NCBI RefSeq assembly: GCF_015624485.1
Contig: NZ_CP061378.1
Span: 1,922,001 to 1,986,000, forward strand
DNA from: Bradyrhizobium genosp. L
Lineage (GTDB): Bacteria > Pseudomonadota > Alphaproteobacteria > Rhizobiales > Xanthobacteraceae
Length of the DNA: 64,000 bases
Direction of reading: 5' to 3'
The translations under genes were made by a program, and so were the position numbers. Shown here piece by piece: positions 51,727 to 59,424 of the stretch. The first letter of the stretch is position 1. Every line of letters starts with the position of its first letter. A model generated the notes under the pieces. The model was not told where the DNA came from and searched no databases. It was given only the letters and a program-made list of their open reading frames with translations.

Positions 51727-52896
51727 ATGGCGATCGCCGGCAACGCAACGCACGCGATGTCGGAAGACGCGTTCGCCGGCCTGGTCGACCGGCTGGCCGC
51801 CGATCCGGCCGGCTCGGTGCAGCTCACGGATCTACTCCGCGAGGAACATCCACTCTATGGCGGGCGGGGAGCCGCGACCGTCGTCCGGATGCGCGGCTGG
51901 ATTCTGCTCGCGCTGGCGCGCGCCTCCCTCTCCGACCAGGCGCTGATCTTCGTGCTGGAAGAGCTCGATACCGGTCTCGATCCCTATCTGGTCGCCGCGG
52001 CTGCCCGGGCCTTGCGCTCCCACACGCAGCCGAACGAGAGGTTTGCGCCGTTCCTTGCGCGCGCCCTCGACCAGGTCCGATACCATGACGAGCCGATCTC
52101 GTTTGCGAGCTACGGCGAGTACGCCACGTCATCCTCCGGCACGAGCGCGGTGGCCGAATTGCTGGCGACCCTGGCCTGGCTCGGTCCGAACGCGCAAATG
52201 GTTCTGCCCGCGCTCACACGCTGGCGCGCCGAGCAGGGGCTGTCGCGCAAGCTGCGCCTCGATCTCGATCGGACCCTGCAGGCCATCCGCGCGCCTGCGA
52301 CTGGCGTTCCGTCCTGCTGCGGCGGCCTGCCGGACGGCAAGACGATCCCGAGCCGAACGGCGGCGGCGCGCTCCGATCCCAAATCGATCGACGCCGTGGT
52401 GCTGCAGGATCAGGACGGCAAGCTGCTGACGTTCTCCGAATTCTTTCGCGGCTGCCCGTCCATCGTGGTGTTCTTCTATACGCGCTGCGACAATCCGATG
52501 AAGTGCTCGCTCAGCGTCACCAAGCTTGCGCGCATCCAGGCATTGCTCGGCGCGCAAGGGCTCTCGGAGCGCCTCCGCACGGCCGCGATCACCTACGATC
52601 CGGAGTTCGATCGGCCCGAACGGCTGCGTGTCTACGGCAAGGACCGCGCCGTGCGGATGGATGAAAACCACCGGATGCTGCGGGCCGTCGAGGGCCATGA
52701 GGCGCTGCGTGACTATTTCGAGCTCGGCGTCAATTACGTCGAGTCGCTGGTGAACCGCCACCGCATCGAGCTTTATGTCCTCGATGGCGCGGGGCAGGTC
52801 GCGGTGTCCTTCGAACGGCTCCACTGGGACGAGGAGCAGATCGTGGCCGCGGCGGTTGCGACGTTGAACGAGCAGGGCAGCCGCGCTCAGGCCTGA
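51727..52896 (+). CDS. HEAT-like domain fused to a SCO1/SenC-type copper-chaperone domain
   Basis: 389 residues. Residues 1-190 are helical repeats (WILLALARASLSDQALIFVL, PYLVAAAARALRSHTQPNER, SAVAELLATLAWLGPNAQMV). Residues ~215-385 are a thioredoxin-like SCO domain: SIVVFFYTRCDNPMKCSLSV with C254 and C260, and H345 in NRHRIELYVLDGAGQ, the conserved His of SCO proteins. SCO copper sites are CxxxCP; here the Cys are separated by five residues, a variant. A CC pair (PSCCGG, 197-198) lies in the linker. Its place after the tyrosinase gene suggests copper delivery or disulfide chemistry for that enzyme. No signal peptide. Confidence 0.82.
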   Translation: MAIAGNATHAMSEDAFAGLVDRLAADPAGSVQLTDLLREEHPLYGGRGAATVVRMRGWILLALARASLSDQALIFVLEELDTGLDPYLVAAAARALRSHTQPNERFAPFLARALDQVRYHDEPISFASYGEYATSSSGTSAVAELLATLAWLGPNAQMVLPALTRWRAEQGLSRKLRLDLDRTLQAIRAPATGVPSCCGGLPDGKTIPSRTAAARSDPKSIDAVVLQDQDGKLLTFSEFFRGCPSIVVFFYTRCDNPMKCSLSVTKLARIQALLGAQGLSERLRTAAITYDPEFDRPERLRVYGKDRAVRMDENHRMLRAVEGHEALRDYFELGVNYVESLVNRHRIELYVLDGAGQVAVSFERLHWDEEQIVAAAVATLNEQGSRAQA

Positions 52897-52959
52897 CATA
52901 TCGGGCGCCGACGAATCTTCGTATTTTCGGAATTCGTTCTTGACATAGACCCCAACTCA

Positions 52960-53310
52960 GCTGTCTAATGTTCGCGTCTCACCCGATCGAGGGGCGCTTC
53001 GCGAGTCGTCATGAGTGCGGTGTGAGATGCGGTGGACGCGGAACGCGTGAAGACGTAGCGCGCGCAACGCGGACGGTGAAATCGTGCGGGCCTGACGCCC
53101 TAGTGGCAGGTGTTGATTCCTTTGAGAAGCTAGCGCTTCTCAGGGATGACGGTGACACAAAAGCCCAGTCTCGCCGGGGCGAGCACGTATAAGCCGTAAC
53201 CCATCGCGCAGGGAAAGCCGGGTTGTTCCCGGTTACACCTGTGGTCCTACTCCCGTGCTTTTTGTTGCACGGGACCCATGGGTGCAATCGGCACCCGGCT
53301 TTCCCTGCGC
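52960..53310. repeat. structured multicopy-type intergenic element
   Basis: An 18-bp perfect inverted repeat, GCGCAGGGAAAGCCGGGT (53206-53223) and ACCCGGCTTTCCCTGCGC (53293-53310), encloses a smaller perfect hairpin CCCGTGC...GCACGGG (53252-53273) and an ACCCATGGGT palindrome (53274-53283). The left half has CGGTGTGAGATGCGGTGGAC and CCAGTCTCGCCGGGG. I recall very similar sequences in many copies in Bradyrhizobium and Rhodopseudomonas genomes, usually mis-annotated as small hypothetical proteins. The structure looks RNA-like; strand and function are unknown. Confidence 0.65.
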
Positions 53311-53394
53311 CCTCTATCAACGGAGAGGGCGGAACGAGAAGCAAAACTCGGACAATTCATGTCGCGAGAACGCGAAGCTATATCCCCGCCCCCG

Positions 53395-53512
53395 CTGTCA
53401 TCGCCCGGTTTAATCGGGCGACCCAGTACGCCGCGGCCTCTCGGCTCAAGCACTGCTGCCTCTGGAATACTGGATCACCCGCATGCGCGGGTGACTACAC
53501 CGTGCGGTTTGG
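53395..53512. repeat. GTCATCGCCCGGTTTAATCGGGCGA type palindromic repeat
   Basis: TCGCCCGGTTTAATCGGGCGA is a hairpin, and GGATCACCCGCATGCGCGGGTG a second, separated by ~50 nt containing CTCGGCTCAAGCACTGCTGC. It resembles a dispersed Bradyrhizobium unit I remember (about 100 bp, with two terminal hairpins). It lies between the structured element and the RidA-like gene. Confidence 0.65.
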
Positions 53513-53649
53513 CTGACGATGCAGATCCAAACTCGACGTCGTCTCGCTTTCGCAGGCACGATAGCCGTGGTGACATCTCACCATTCGTGGGTATTCTCGC
53601 CGCCAGACATCACCCCGACCATCGCATCCATCACATCAGCAGAGGCGCC

Positions 53650-54402
53650 ATGACCGACACGACCGAAGCTCCCGACAGCGGCTATCGCTTCATGCCCGGC
53701 GTCAGCCAGTATTCCTGTGGCATTGGCGCGCTGCCCGGCTTTGCCGTCGAGCGCGTCAGGTTCGCCGAACCGGTGCCGCTCAGCGCAGGCTTTGCGAAAA
53801 TCGCTGATATCATCAAAGCCGCCGGCCGGCCGCTCACCGCGTTCGGTGCCTGCGAACTGCGCTCGCCGGCACCGTTCACCGAGGACGGCTTCAAGGCGTT
53901 CAACGCGGCCTACATCGAGACGCTGATCGAATGGGGCGTGATGCGTGATGGCGTCAATCCGGTGGCGCGCAGCAATGTCTGTCCGAAGATCGATCCGCCG
54001 CGGGAGCCGTGCTTTCATGCGTTCTGCTACACGGTGCCGGCGCCGAGAGATACGCCCGAGAGTTTCGTGGTGGCCGGCAGCGGGGAATCCGTCGAGGGCA
54101 AGGCGAATTATCGTAACCACACCGTTGCGCCCGGCGACACCAGTCCAGCTGGCATGCAGGCGAAGGCAACCTTCGTGCTCGACGAGATGGAGCGCCGGAT
54201 GCGCGCATTCGGCGGCGCGTGGGCCGACACCACCGCGGTGCAACTTTACACCGTGCACGACGCCTATCCTCTCCTCGAACGCGAACTCGGCCGCCGCGGC
54301 GTGCTGCGCAACGGCCTGACCTGGCATTTCGACCGGCCACCGGTGGTCGGGCTCGACTATGAGATGGATTGCCGCCGTGTGCATCGCGAGCGTGTGGTTT
54401 GA
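53650..54402 (+). CDS. RidA-like protein, possibly CnbZ-type 2-aminomuconate deaminase family
   Basis: 250 residues from the ATG at 53650 (MTDTTEAPDSGYRFMPGVSQ). The segment LTAFGACELRSPAPFTEDGF, then FNAAYIETLIEWGVMRDGVN, PVARSNVCP and EPCFHAFCYTVP, followed by SFVVAGSGE, agrees with my recollection of the CnbZ 2-amino-5-chloromuconate deaminase group, a long relative of RidA imine deaminases. C-terminal features GMQAKATFVLDEMERRMRAF and TWHFDRPPVVGLDYEMDCRR also fit. It is followed, after 108 bp, by the flavin amine oxidase gene and lies near an exported RidA, hinting at shared imine/enamine chemistry. No signal peptide. Confidence 0.6.
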   Translation: MTDTTEAPDSGYRFMPGVSQYSCGIGALPGFAVERVRFAEPVPLSAGFAKIADIIKAAGRPLTAFGACELRSPAPFTEDGFKAFNAAYIETLIEWGVMRDGVNPVARSNVCPKIDPPREPCFHAFCYTVPAPRDTPESFVVAGSGESVEGKANYRNHTVAPGDTSPAGMQAKATFVLDEMERRMRAFGGAWADTTAVQLYTVHDAYPLLERELGRRGVLRNGLTWHFDRPPVVGLDYEMDCRRVHRERVV

Positions 54403-54510
54403 CGTATCAAAAGCGCGTGTGGGTGCAGGCACAGGCGTGCGGCTATTCTTGACACCGCGCGCGGCAACCGTTTCCTTCTCTCAACGATGAATGCGGCTGG
54501 GTGAACGCGG

Positions 54511-56103
54511 GTGCACAACGGATCTCGGATCAAGCGGCGGGACTTGCTCGCGCTGATCGGCACCGTCGCCGGCAGTTCGGCGATGTATCATGCGATGACG
54601 AGCCTCGGCTTCGCATCGGAATCCGCCTACAAGGGCCCGATCAAGCTTGGCGGCAACGCCAAAGGCGCTTCGGTGCTGATCCTCGGCGCGGGGCTTGCGG
54701 GCATGACGGCGGCGCTGGAATTGCGCAAGGCCGGCTACAAGGTCGAGATCCTCGAGTACAACAGTCGCCCCGGCGGCCGCAACTGGACCATCCGCGGCGG
54801 CGACAGCTTTGTCGAGCTCGGCGGCGCCAAGCAGAAGTGCGAGTTCGCGGAGGGGCTGTACATCAATCCGGGCCCGTGGCGGATTCCCTATCACCACCGC
54901 GCGCTGCTCGATTACTGCCGCCGGCTGAACGTGACGCTGGAGCCCTTCATCCAGCTCAACCACAACGCCTATTTGCATTCGGCGCGCGCCTTCGACGGCA
55001 CACCGCAACGCATTCGCAGCATCAAGGCGGATTTCCAGGGCCAGGTCTCGGAGCTGCTCGCCAAAGTCACGCAACAGGGCAAGCTCGACGAGATCGTCAC
55101 CAAGGAAGATCAGGAGATCCTGCTGCAATCGCTGCGGGCCTGGGGCGCGCTCGACCGCGACTACAAGTACAATGCCAATCTGGAATCCGCCGAGTTCCGC
55201 GGCTATGCGCGCGATCCCGGCGGCGGGCTCAGCGCCGATCCGCTGCCGAGCGACCCGATCTCGCTCTCCGAGATCCTGCGCTCGCGGCTATGGCGGTATC
55301 TGCAGGCCTTCGCGCGCTACAATTTCCAGACCACCATGTTCCAGCCGGTCGGCGGCATGGACATGATCGGCAAGGCGTTTGCGCGCGAGGTCGGCGATCT
55401 CATCCGCTACGACACCAAGGTGACGCAGATCCAGCAGAACGGCTCCGGCGTCACCGTGAGCTATTACGACGCCGCGAAATCGTCGGCGCTGCAGCAGGCG
55501 ACCGCCGACTGGTGCGTCTGCACCATTCCGCTGCCGATCCTGAGCCAGATGCAGCTCGACGTCAGCGCGCCGATGAAGAACGCGATCGATTCGTTGCCCT
55601 ATGCCGCCGCGGTGAAGATCGGGCTGCAGTTCAAACGGCGGTTCTGGGAAGAGGACGAGGCGATCTATGGCGGCATCAGCTTCACCGACCTGCCGATCCG
55701 GCAGATCGGCTATCCGAGCTATAGCTTCAACCGCGCCGGCCGCGGCATCCTGCTCGGTGCCTATCTGTTCGAGGGCGCCAATTCCTACGAGTTCACCGCG
55801 ATGTCGCCGGCCGAGCGCGTCTCGAGCGCGGTCGCATTCGGCGCCAAGATCCATCCGCAATACAAGCAGGAGTTCGAGACCGGTGTCGCGGTGGCCTGGC
55901 ACCGCGTGCCCTTTACGCTCGGCTGCAGCGGCGAATGGAGCGATGCCGGGCGGGCGCAGCACTACCGCAACCTCTGCCAAATCGATGGCCGCATCGTGCT
56001 GGCGGGCGAGCATGCCTCCGATCTGCCGGCCTGGCAGGAGGGCGCGATCCTCTCCGCGCTCGACGCCATCAGCCGGCTGCACGAACGCGTGGTGAAGATA
56101 TGA
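54511..56103 (+). CDS. Tat-exported flavin monoamine oxidase/dehydrogenase
   Basis: 530 residues. The N-terminus MHNGSRIKRRDLLALIGTVA carries a twin-arginine motif (R9-R10 in KRRDLLA) before a hydrophobic stretch, so export of the folded, FAD-loaded enzyme is expected. The Rossmann motif is VLILGAGLAGMTAALELRKA (GAGLAG 59-64), then Glu82 for the FAD ribose, and PGGRNWT (88-94). The C-terminal FAD-binding stretch is AGEHASDLPAWQEGAILSAL. Overall it is a MAO/L-amino-acid-oxidase/NicA2-type protein. It starts with GTG at 54511. The TGA overlaps the ATG of a cytochrome c gene, suggesting cytochrome c as electron acceptor, as shown for NicA2/CycN. Substrate amine unknown. Confidence 0.9.
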   Translation: MHNGSRIKRRDLLALIGTVAGSSAMYHAMTSLGFASESAYKGPIKLGGNAKGASVLILGAGLAGMTAALELRKAGYKVEILEYNSRPGGRNWTIRGGDSFVELGGAKQKCEFAEGLYINPGPWRIPYHHRALLDYCRRLNVTLEPFIQLNHNAYLHSARAFDGTPQRIRSIKADFQGQVSELLAKVTQQGKLDEIVTKEDQEILLQSLRAWGALDRDYKYNANLESAEFRGYARDPGGGLSADPLPSDPISLSEILRSRLWRYLQAFARYNFQTTMFQPVGGMDMIGKAFAREVGDLIRYDTKVTQIQQNGSGVTVSYYDAAKSSALQQATADWCVCTIPLPILSQMQLDVSAPMKNAIDSLPYAAAVKIGLQFKRRFWEEDEAIYGGISFTDLPIRQIGYPSYSFNRAGRGILLGAYLFEGANSYEFTAMSPAERVSSAVAFGAKIHPQYKQEFETGVAVAWHRVPFTLGCSGEWSDAGRAQHYRNLCQIDGRIVLAGEHASDLPAWQEGAILSALDAISRLHERVVKI

Positions 56104-56510
56104 TGATGCGGACAACGACACCGGCGGTTGCCGCGCTGTTGCTGCTTTCGGCCACCGCGGCGCTCGGGCAGGACAGCGCCGCGAGCCGCCGCACCTTCTC
56201 CTCCGGCTACCGCTTCGTCGAGATGACCGGCGAGGAGCTGTTCGCCAATGTCTGCCAGGGCTGCCACATGCCGGAGGCGACGGGTGCGACCGGCGCCGGC
56301 AGCTATCCGTCGCTGGCCGGCAACAAGAACCTCGAATCGGGCAGCTATCCGGTGTTCATGGTCGTCAACGGCCGCCGCGGCATGCCGGCGTTCGGCGACA
56401 TGATGACCGATGGTCAGGTCGCCGCCGTTGTGAATTATCTGCGCACGCACTTCGGCAACGATTTTCAGGACGCGGTGACGGCGAAGGATGTGCAGGACGC
56501 CCGCCACTGA
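56100..56510 (+). CDS. periplasmic c-type cytochrome (single heme)
   Basis: 136 residues. The ATG at 56100 overlaps the oxidase TGA (ATGA), with two more ATGs in series. A signal peptide spans 1-23 (MMMRTTTPAVAALLLLSATA). The heme motif is C52-Q-G-C55-H56 in ELFANVCQGCHMPEATG, and the distal Met is probably M95 (NGRRGMPAFGDMMTDGQVAA), giving a class I cytochrome c of ~110 mature residues. It is translationally coupled to the flavin amine oxidase and is its likely electron acceptor, passing electrons to the respiratory chain. A dispersed repeat follows. Confidence 0.92.
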   Translation: MMMRTTTPAVAALLLLSATAALGQDSAASRRTFSSGYRFVEMTGEELFANVCQGCHMPEATGATGAGSYPSLAGNKNLESGSYPVFMVVNGRRGMPAFGDMMTDGQVAAVVNYLRTHFGNDFQDAVTAKDVQDARH

Positions 56511-56511
56511 A

Positions 56512-56565
56512 GCGTTTTCGAGCGAAGTGGATACCGGTTCGCGTAAAGAAAACGCGTCAAAACAA
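56512..56565. repeat. GCGTTTTC/GAAAACGC dispersed repeat
   Basis: GCGTTTTC (56512-56519) pairs with GAAAACGC (56548-56555) around GAGCGAAGTGGATACCGGTTC. I recall this ~50-bp unit (GCGTTTTCGAGCGAAGTGG...) as frequent in Bradyrhizobium intergenic DNA. It separates the cytochrome gene from the exported RidA gene, but the two may still be one transcript. Confidence 0.7.
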
Positions 56566-56592
56566 GAATCCGGCCAATTGGGGAGAGCAGTG

Positions 56593-57087
56593 ATGAAATT
56601 CCTTGGTATCGCGTTGGGCGCCGCGCTGTCCGTGGCGGCCACATCGGCCGGTGCCGATGTGGTCAGGCATCCGATCCCGAACTCGACCTTTCCGATCGCC
56701 CAGGCCGTCACCGTCACCGGCAACACCACCACCGTCTATGTCAGCGGCCAGGTGCCGCCTGTCGTCAACAAGGATGCCGATCCCTCGAGTCCGCAGGCTT
56801 ATGGCGACACCAAGACGCAGACCATAGGCGCGCTCAATCGCATCAAGGCCATCCTGGAAGGGCAGGGCCTCGCCATGGGTGACGTCGTCAAGATGCAGGT
56901 CTTCCTGGTGCACAGCACAGCTGCGCCGATGGACTTCAAGGCCTTCATGGAGGGCTACACCCAGTTCTTCGGCGGCAGCCAGCCGAACCTGCCGGCGCGC
57001 TCGGTGGTCGGCGTCGCTGCGCTCGCCAATCCCGGCTTCCTGGTCGAGATCGAGGTGATCGCAGCCAAAGATAAGGACTCCAAATAG
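56593..57087 (+). CDS. exported RidA-family imine/enamine deaminase
   Basis: 164 residues. A signal peptide (MKFLGIALGAALSVAATSAG, cut near residue 21) precedes a complete RidA/YjgF domain: TVYVSGQVPPVVNKDA, QTIGALNRIKAILEGQGLAM, DVVKMQVFLVHSTA, FKAFMEGYTQFFGGSQPNLP, ARSVVGVAALANPGFLVEIE. The conserved Arg of the RidA substrate site (xARSxVxV) is present. RidA proteins hydrolyse reactive imines/enamines; export is unusual and fits the periplasmic amine oxidase upstream, whose imine product it could release. The ATG at 56593 has GGGGAGAG just upstream. Confidence 0.88.
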   Translation: MKFLGIALGAALSVAATSAGADVVRHPIPNSTFPIAQAVTVTGNTTTVYVSGQVPPVVNKDADPSSPQAYGDTKTQTIGALNRIKAILEGQGLAMGDVVKMQVFLVHSTAAPMDFKAFMEGYTQFFGGSQPNLPARSVVGVAALANPGFLVEIEVIAAKDKDSK

Positions 57088-57182
57088 CGTGCCGAAATTG
57101 AAGGGCTCGCCGACTTGCCAAAACGCGTGCCGCCTGTTCTGAATTCACTCCCGTGGGGCGGGTGGAATTCCGGGAGCGCGCG

Positions 57183-58601
57183 ATGTCGCACAAGATGAAG
57201 AAAATAGCCCGATCGCTGCTGTTGCCGGCCGCCTTCGGTCCGATGCTGTGGGCCGCGCCTGCCACGGCAGAAGGGTTGACCGAGCAGCAGCAATTCGCCC
57301 GCGGCCTGTATCAGGAACTGGTCGAGATCAACACCACGACCGCGACCGGCGATACCCAGAAGGCGGCGGAGGCGATGGGGGCGCGGCTCCGCGCCGCCGG
57401 CTTCCCCGAAGCCGACGTGCAGGTGTTCTCGCCGGCCCCGCACAAGGGCAACCTCGTGGCGCGGCTGCACGGCTCCGGCGCGCGCAAGCCGATCCTGTTG
57501 CTCGCCCATCTCGACGTCGTCCCCGCGCTGCGCGAGGACTGGTCGGTCGATCCGTTCAAGCTGACCGAGCAGGACGGCTATTTCTATGGCCGCGGCTCCA
57601 GCGACGACAAATACATGGCGGCCTCCTTCGTCACCAACCTGATCCGCTACAGGAAGGAAGGCTACAAGCCCGACCGCGACATCATCGTGGCGCTGGAGAC
57701 CGACGAGGAGATCGGCGACACCAACGGTCTCGGCATCCAGTGGCTGATCAAGAATCACCGTGACCTGATCGACGCCGAGTTCGCGCTGAACGAAGGCGGC
57801 GGCGTCGGCCTGAAGAACGGCAAGGCGATCCGCAACAGCGTGCAGACCAGCGAGAAAATCTCGACCGGCTATCAGCTCACGGTGACCGATCGCGGCGGCC
57901 ACTCGTCGCTGCCGCGCAGGGACAACGCGATCTATCGCCTCGCGGCAGGCCTGGTTCGGCTCTCCAAATACGACTTCCCGATGAACCTCAACGAGACGAC
58001 GCGGATCTATTTCGCCAAGACCGCCGAGACCGAGAGCAAGCAGACCGCCGACGACATCCGCGCCATCCTGGCGCCGCAGCCAGACCCGGCGGCGCTGGCG
58101 CGGTTGTCGGAGATGCCCGGTTACAATGCGCAGCTCCGCACCACCTGCGTCGCCACGCTGTTGAAGGGCGGCCACGCCATCAACGCGCTGCCGCAGCTTG
58201 CGACCGCCGGGGTGAACTGCCGGGTGCTGCCCGGCGAGCCGATCGAGGGCGTCCAGGCCCAGATCGAGCGCGTGCTCGATGACAAGCAGATCGAGGTCAA
58301 GGGCGGCAAGGCGGTGCTGAGCCCGCCATCGCCGCTGAACGAGGAGATCATGGGGTCGATCGAGAAGCTGTCGAAAGAATACTGGCCGGATGCCGCGATC
58401 GTTCCGGTCATGAGCACCGGTGCAACCGACGGCCTGTTTCTGCGCAATGCGGGGATTCCGACCTATGGTCATTCCGGGCTGGCCGCCGACGTCGACGACA
58501 ACCGGATTCACGGCAGGGATGAGCGGGTGCTGGTAAAGTCGTTCTATGAGGGCCAGGACTATCTCTATCGCCTGGTCAAGATGCTGGCAGGCGGGGCGTG
58601 A
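57183..58601 (+). CDS. exported M20-family metallopeptidase
   Basis: 472 residues from the Met at 57183 (GGGAG upstream). Signal peptide MSHKMKKIARSLLLPAAFGP to about residue 35. The dinuclear zinc ligands are visible: LLLAHLDVVPA (His-x-Asp), GRGSSDDKYMA (Asp), DEEIGD with the catalytic Glu and next Glu ligand, LNEGGGVG and the late YGHSGLAADV (His). The dimerisation domain begins near GYQLTVTDRGGHSSLPRRDN. M20 enzymes cleave dipeptides, acyl-amino acids or carbamoyl compounds; the periplasmic location suggests breakdown of peptides supplying amino acids. It overlaps the aspartate dehydrogenase gene by one base. Confidence 0.92.
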   Translation: MSHKMKKIARSLLLPAAFGPMLWAAPATAEGLTEQQQFARGLYQELVEINTTTATGDTQKAAEAMGARLRAAGFPEADVQVFSPAPHKGNLVARLHGSGARKPILLLAHLDVVPALREDWSVDPFKLTEQDGYFYGRGSSDDKYMAASFVTNLIRYRKEGYKPDRDIIVALETDEEIGDTNGLGIQWLIKNHRDLIDAEFALNEGGGVGLKNGKAIRNSVQTSEKISTGYQLTVTDRGGHSSLPRRDNAIYRLAAGLVRLSKYDFPMNLNETTRIYFAKTAETESKQTADDIRAILAPQPDPAALARLSEMPGYNAQLRTTCVATLLKGGHAINALPQLATAGVNCRVLPGEPIEGVQAQIERVLDDKQIEVKGGKAVLSPPSPLNEEIMGSIEKLSKEYWPDAAIVPVMSTGATDGLFLRNAGIPTYGHSGLAADVDDNRIHGRDERVLVKSFYEGQDYLYRLVKMLAGGA

Positions 58602-59419
58602 TGGCGGACAACAGGACGAAGACGCGCGTTGCGGTCGCGGGCCTCGGGGCGATCGGCGCCGATGTCGTGAGGGCGCTCGATCAGGGCATCGAGGGCCTGA
58701 TGCTGGTCGCGGTATCGGCGAACAGCCCGGAGAAGCACCGCGGCTGGCTCGCCGAGCTCAGGACCGCGCCGGAGATGGTGCCGATCGACGAGCTGGCCGA
58801 GGTCGCGGACATCGTGGTCGAGTGCGCGCCGAGCAAGGTCGTGCGCGCGATCGTGGCGCCGGTGGTTCAGCGTGGCAAGACCGCCGTCGTGCTCAGCGTC
58901 GGCGCGCTGCTGCAGAACGAGGACCTCGTCGATCTCGCGAGGGCCCATGGCGGGCAGATCATCGTGCCGACCGGCGCGCTGATCGGGCTCGACGCGGTGA
59001 CGGCCGCGGCAATCGGGACCATCCATTCGGCGACACTCGTGACGCGGAAGCCGGTCGCGGGCCTGCTCGGTGCCCCGCATCTGGTCGAGAATGACATCCG
59101 GATCGAAGGGATCACCGAGCCGCTGCGCGTCTTCGAGGGCTCCGCGCGCGACGCCGCAAAGGGATTTCCGGCCAATCTCAACGTCGCAGTGGCGCTGTCG
59201 CTCGCCGGCATCGGCCCCGATCGCACGAGGGTCGAGATCTGGGCCGACCCGACGGTGACGCGCAACACCCACCGCATCGAGGTCGATTCCGATTCGGCGC
59301 GGTTCTCGATGATGATCGAGAACATCCCCTCCGAGAACCCAAAGACCGGCCGCATCACCGCGCTGTCGGTCATCGCCTGCCTGCGCAAGCAGCGTGCGAG
59401 CCTGCGGATCGGGACGTGA
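58601..59419 (+). CDS. L-aspartate dehydrogenase family protein
   Basis: 272 residues. The ATG at 58601 overlaps the upstream TGA by one base (TGATG). N-terminal NAD(P)-binding VAVAGLGAIGADVVRALDQG, then CAPSKVVRAIVAPVV, a GALLQNEDLV stretch, IIVPTGALIGLDAVTAAA with the active site, FPANLNVAVALSLAG and a C-terminal SENPKTGRITALSVIACLRK, the DUF108/AspDH signature. AspDH oxidises aspartate to iminoaspartate, the first NAD precursor, or works in reverse as aminating enzyme. A nicotinamidase gene follows in the same operon, suggesting an NAD link. Alternative: a related amino-acid dehydrogenase of a catabolic path. Confidence 0.85.
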   Translation: MADNRTKTRVAVAGLGAIGADVVRALDQGIEGLMLVAVSANSPEKHRGWLAELRTAPEMVPIDELAEVADIVVECAPSKVVRAIVAPVVQRGKTAVVLSVGALLQNEDLVDLARAHGGQIIVPTGALIGLDAVTAAAIGTIHSATLVTRKPVAGLLGAPHLVENDIRIEGITEPLRVFEGSARDAAKGFPANLNVAVALSLAGIGPDRTRVEIWADPTVTRNTHRIEVDSDSARFSMMIENIPSENPKTGRITALSVIACLRKQRASLRIGT

Positions 59420-59424
59420 CCGGC

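Larger units (their letters stand above)
52897..53649. other. 753-bp gene-free region with two repeat elements
   Basis: No gene is supported. The left part holds a structured multicopy-type element (about 52960-53310) and the right part a palindromic unit (about 53395-53512). A short open frame inside the element (52968-53192) is considered an artefact. Promoter elements for the RidA-like gene at 53650 must lie in the last ~130 bp. Confidence 0.6.

Noticed and set aside
52968..53192. 74-residue open frame inside the structured element
   Set aside because: No ribosome site or domain; the DNA is part of an element that recurs and folds strongly, so the frame is probably accidental.
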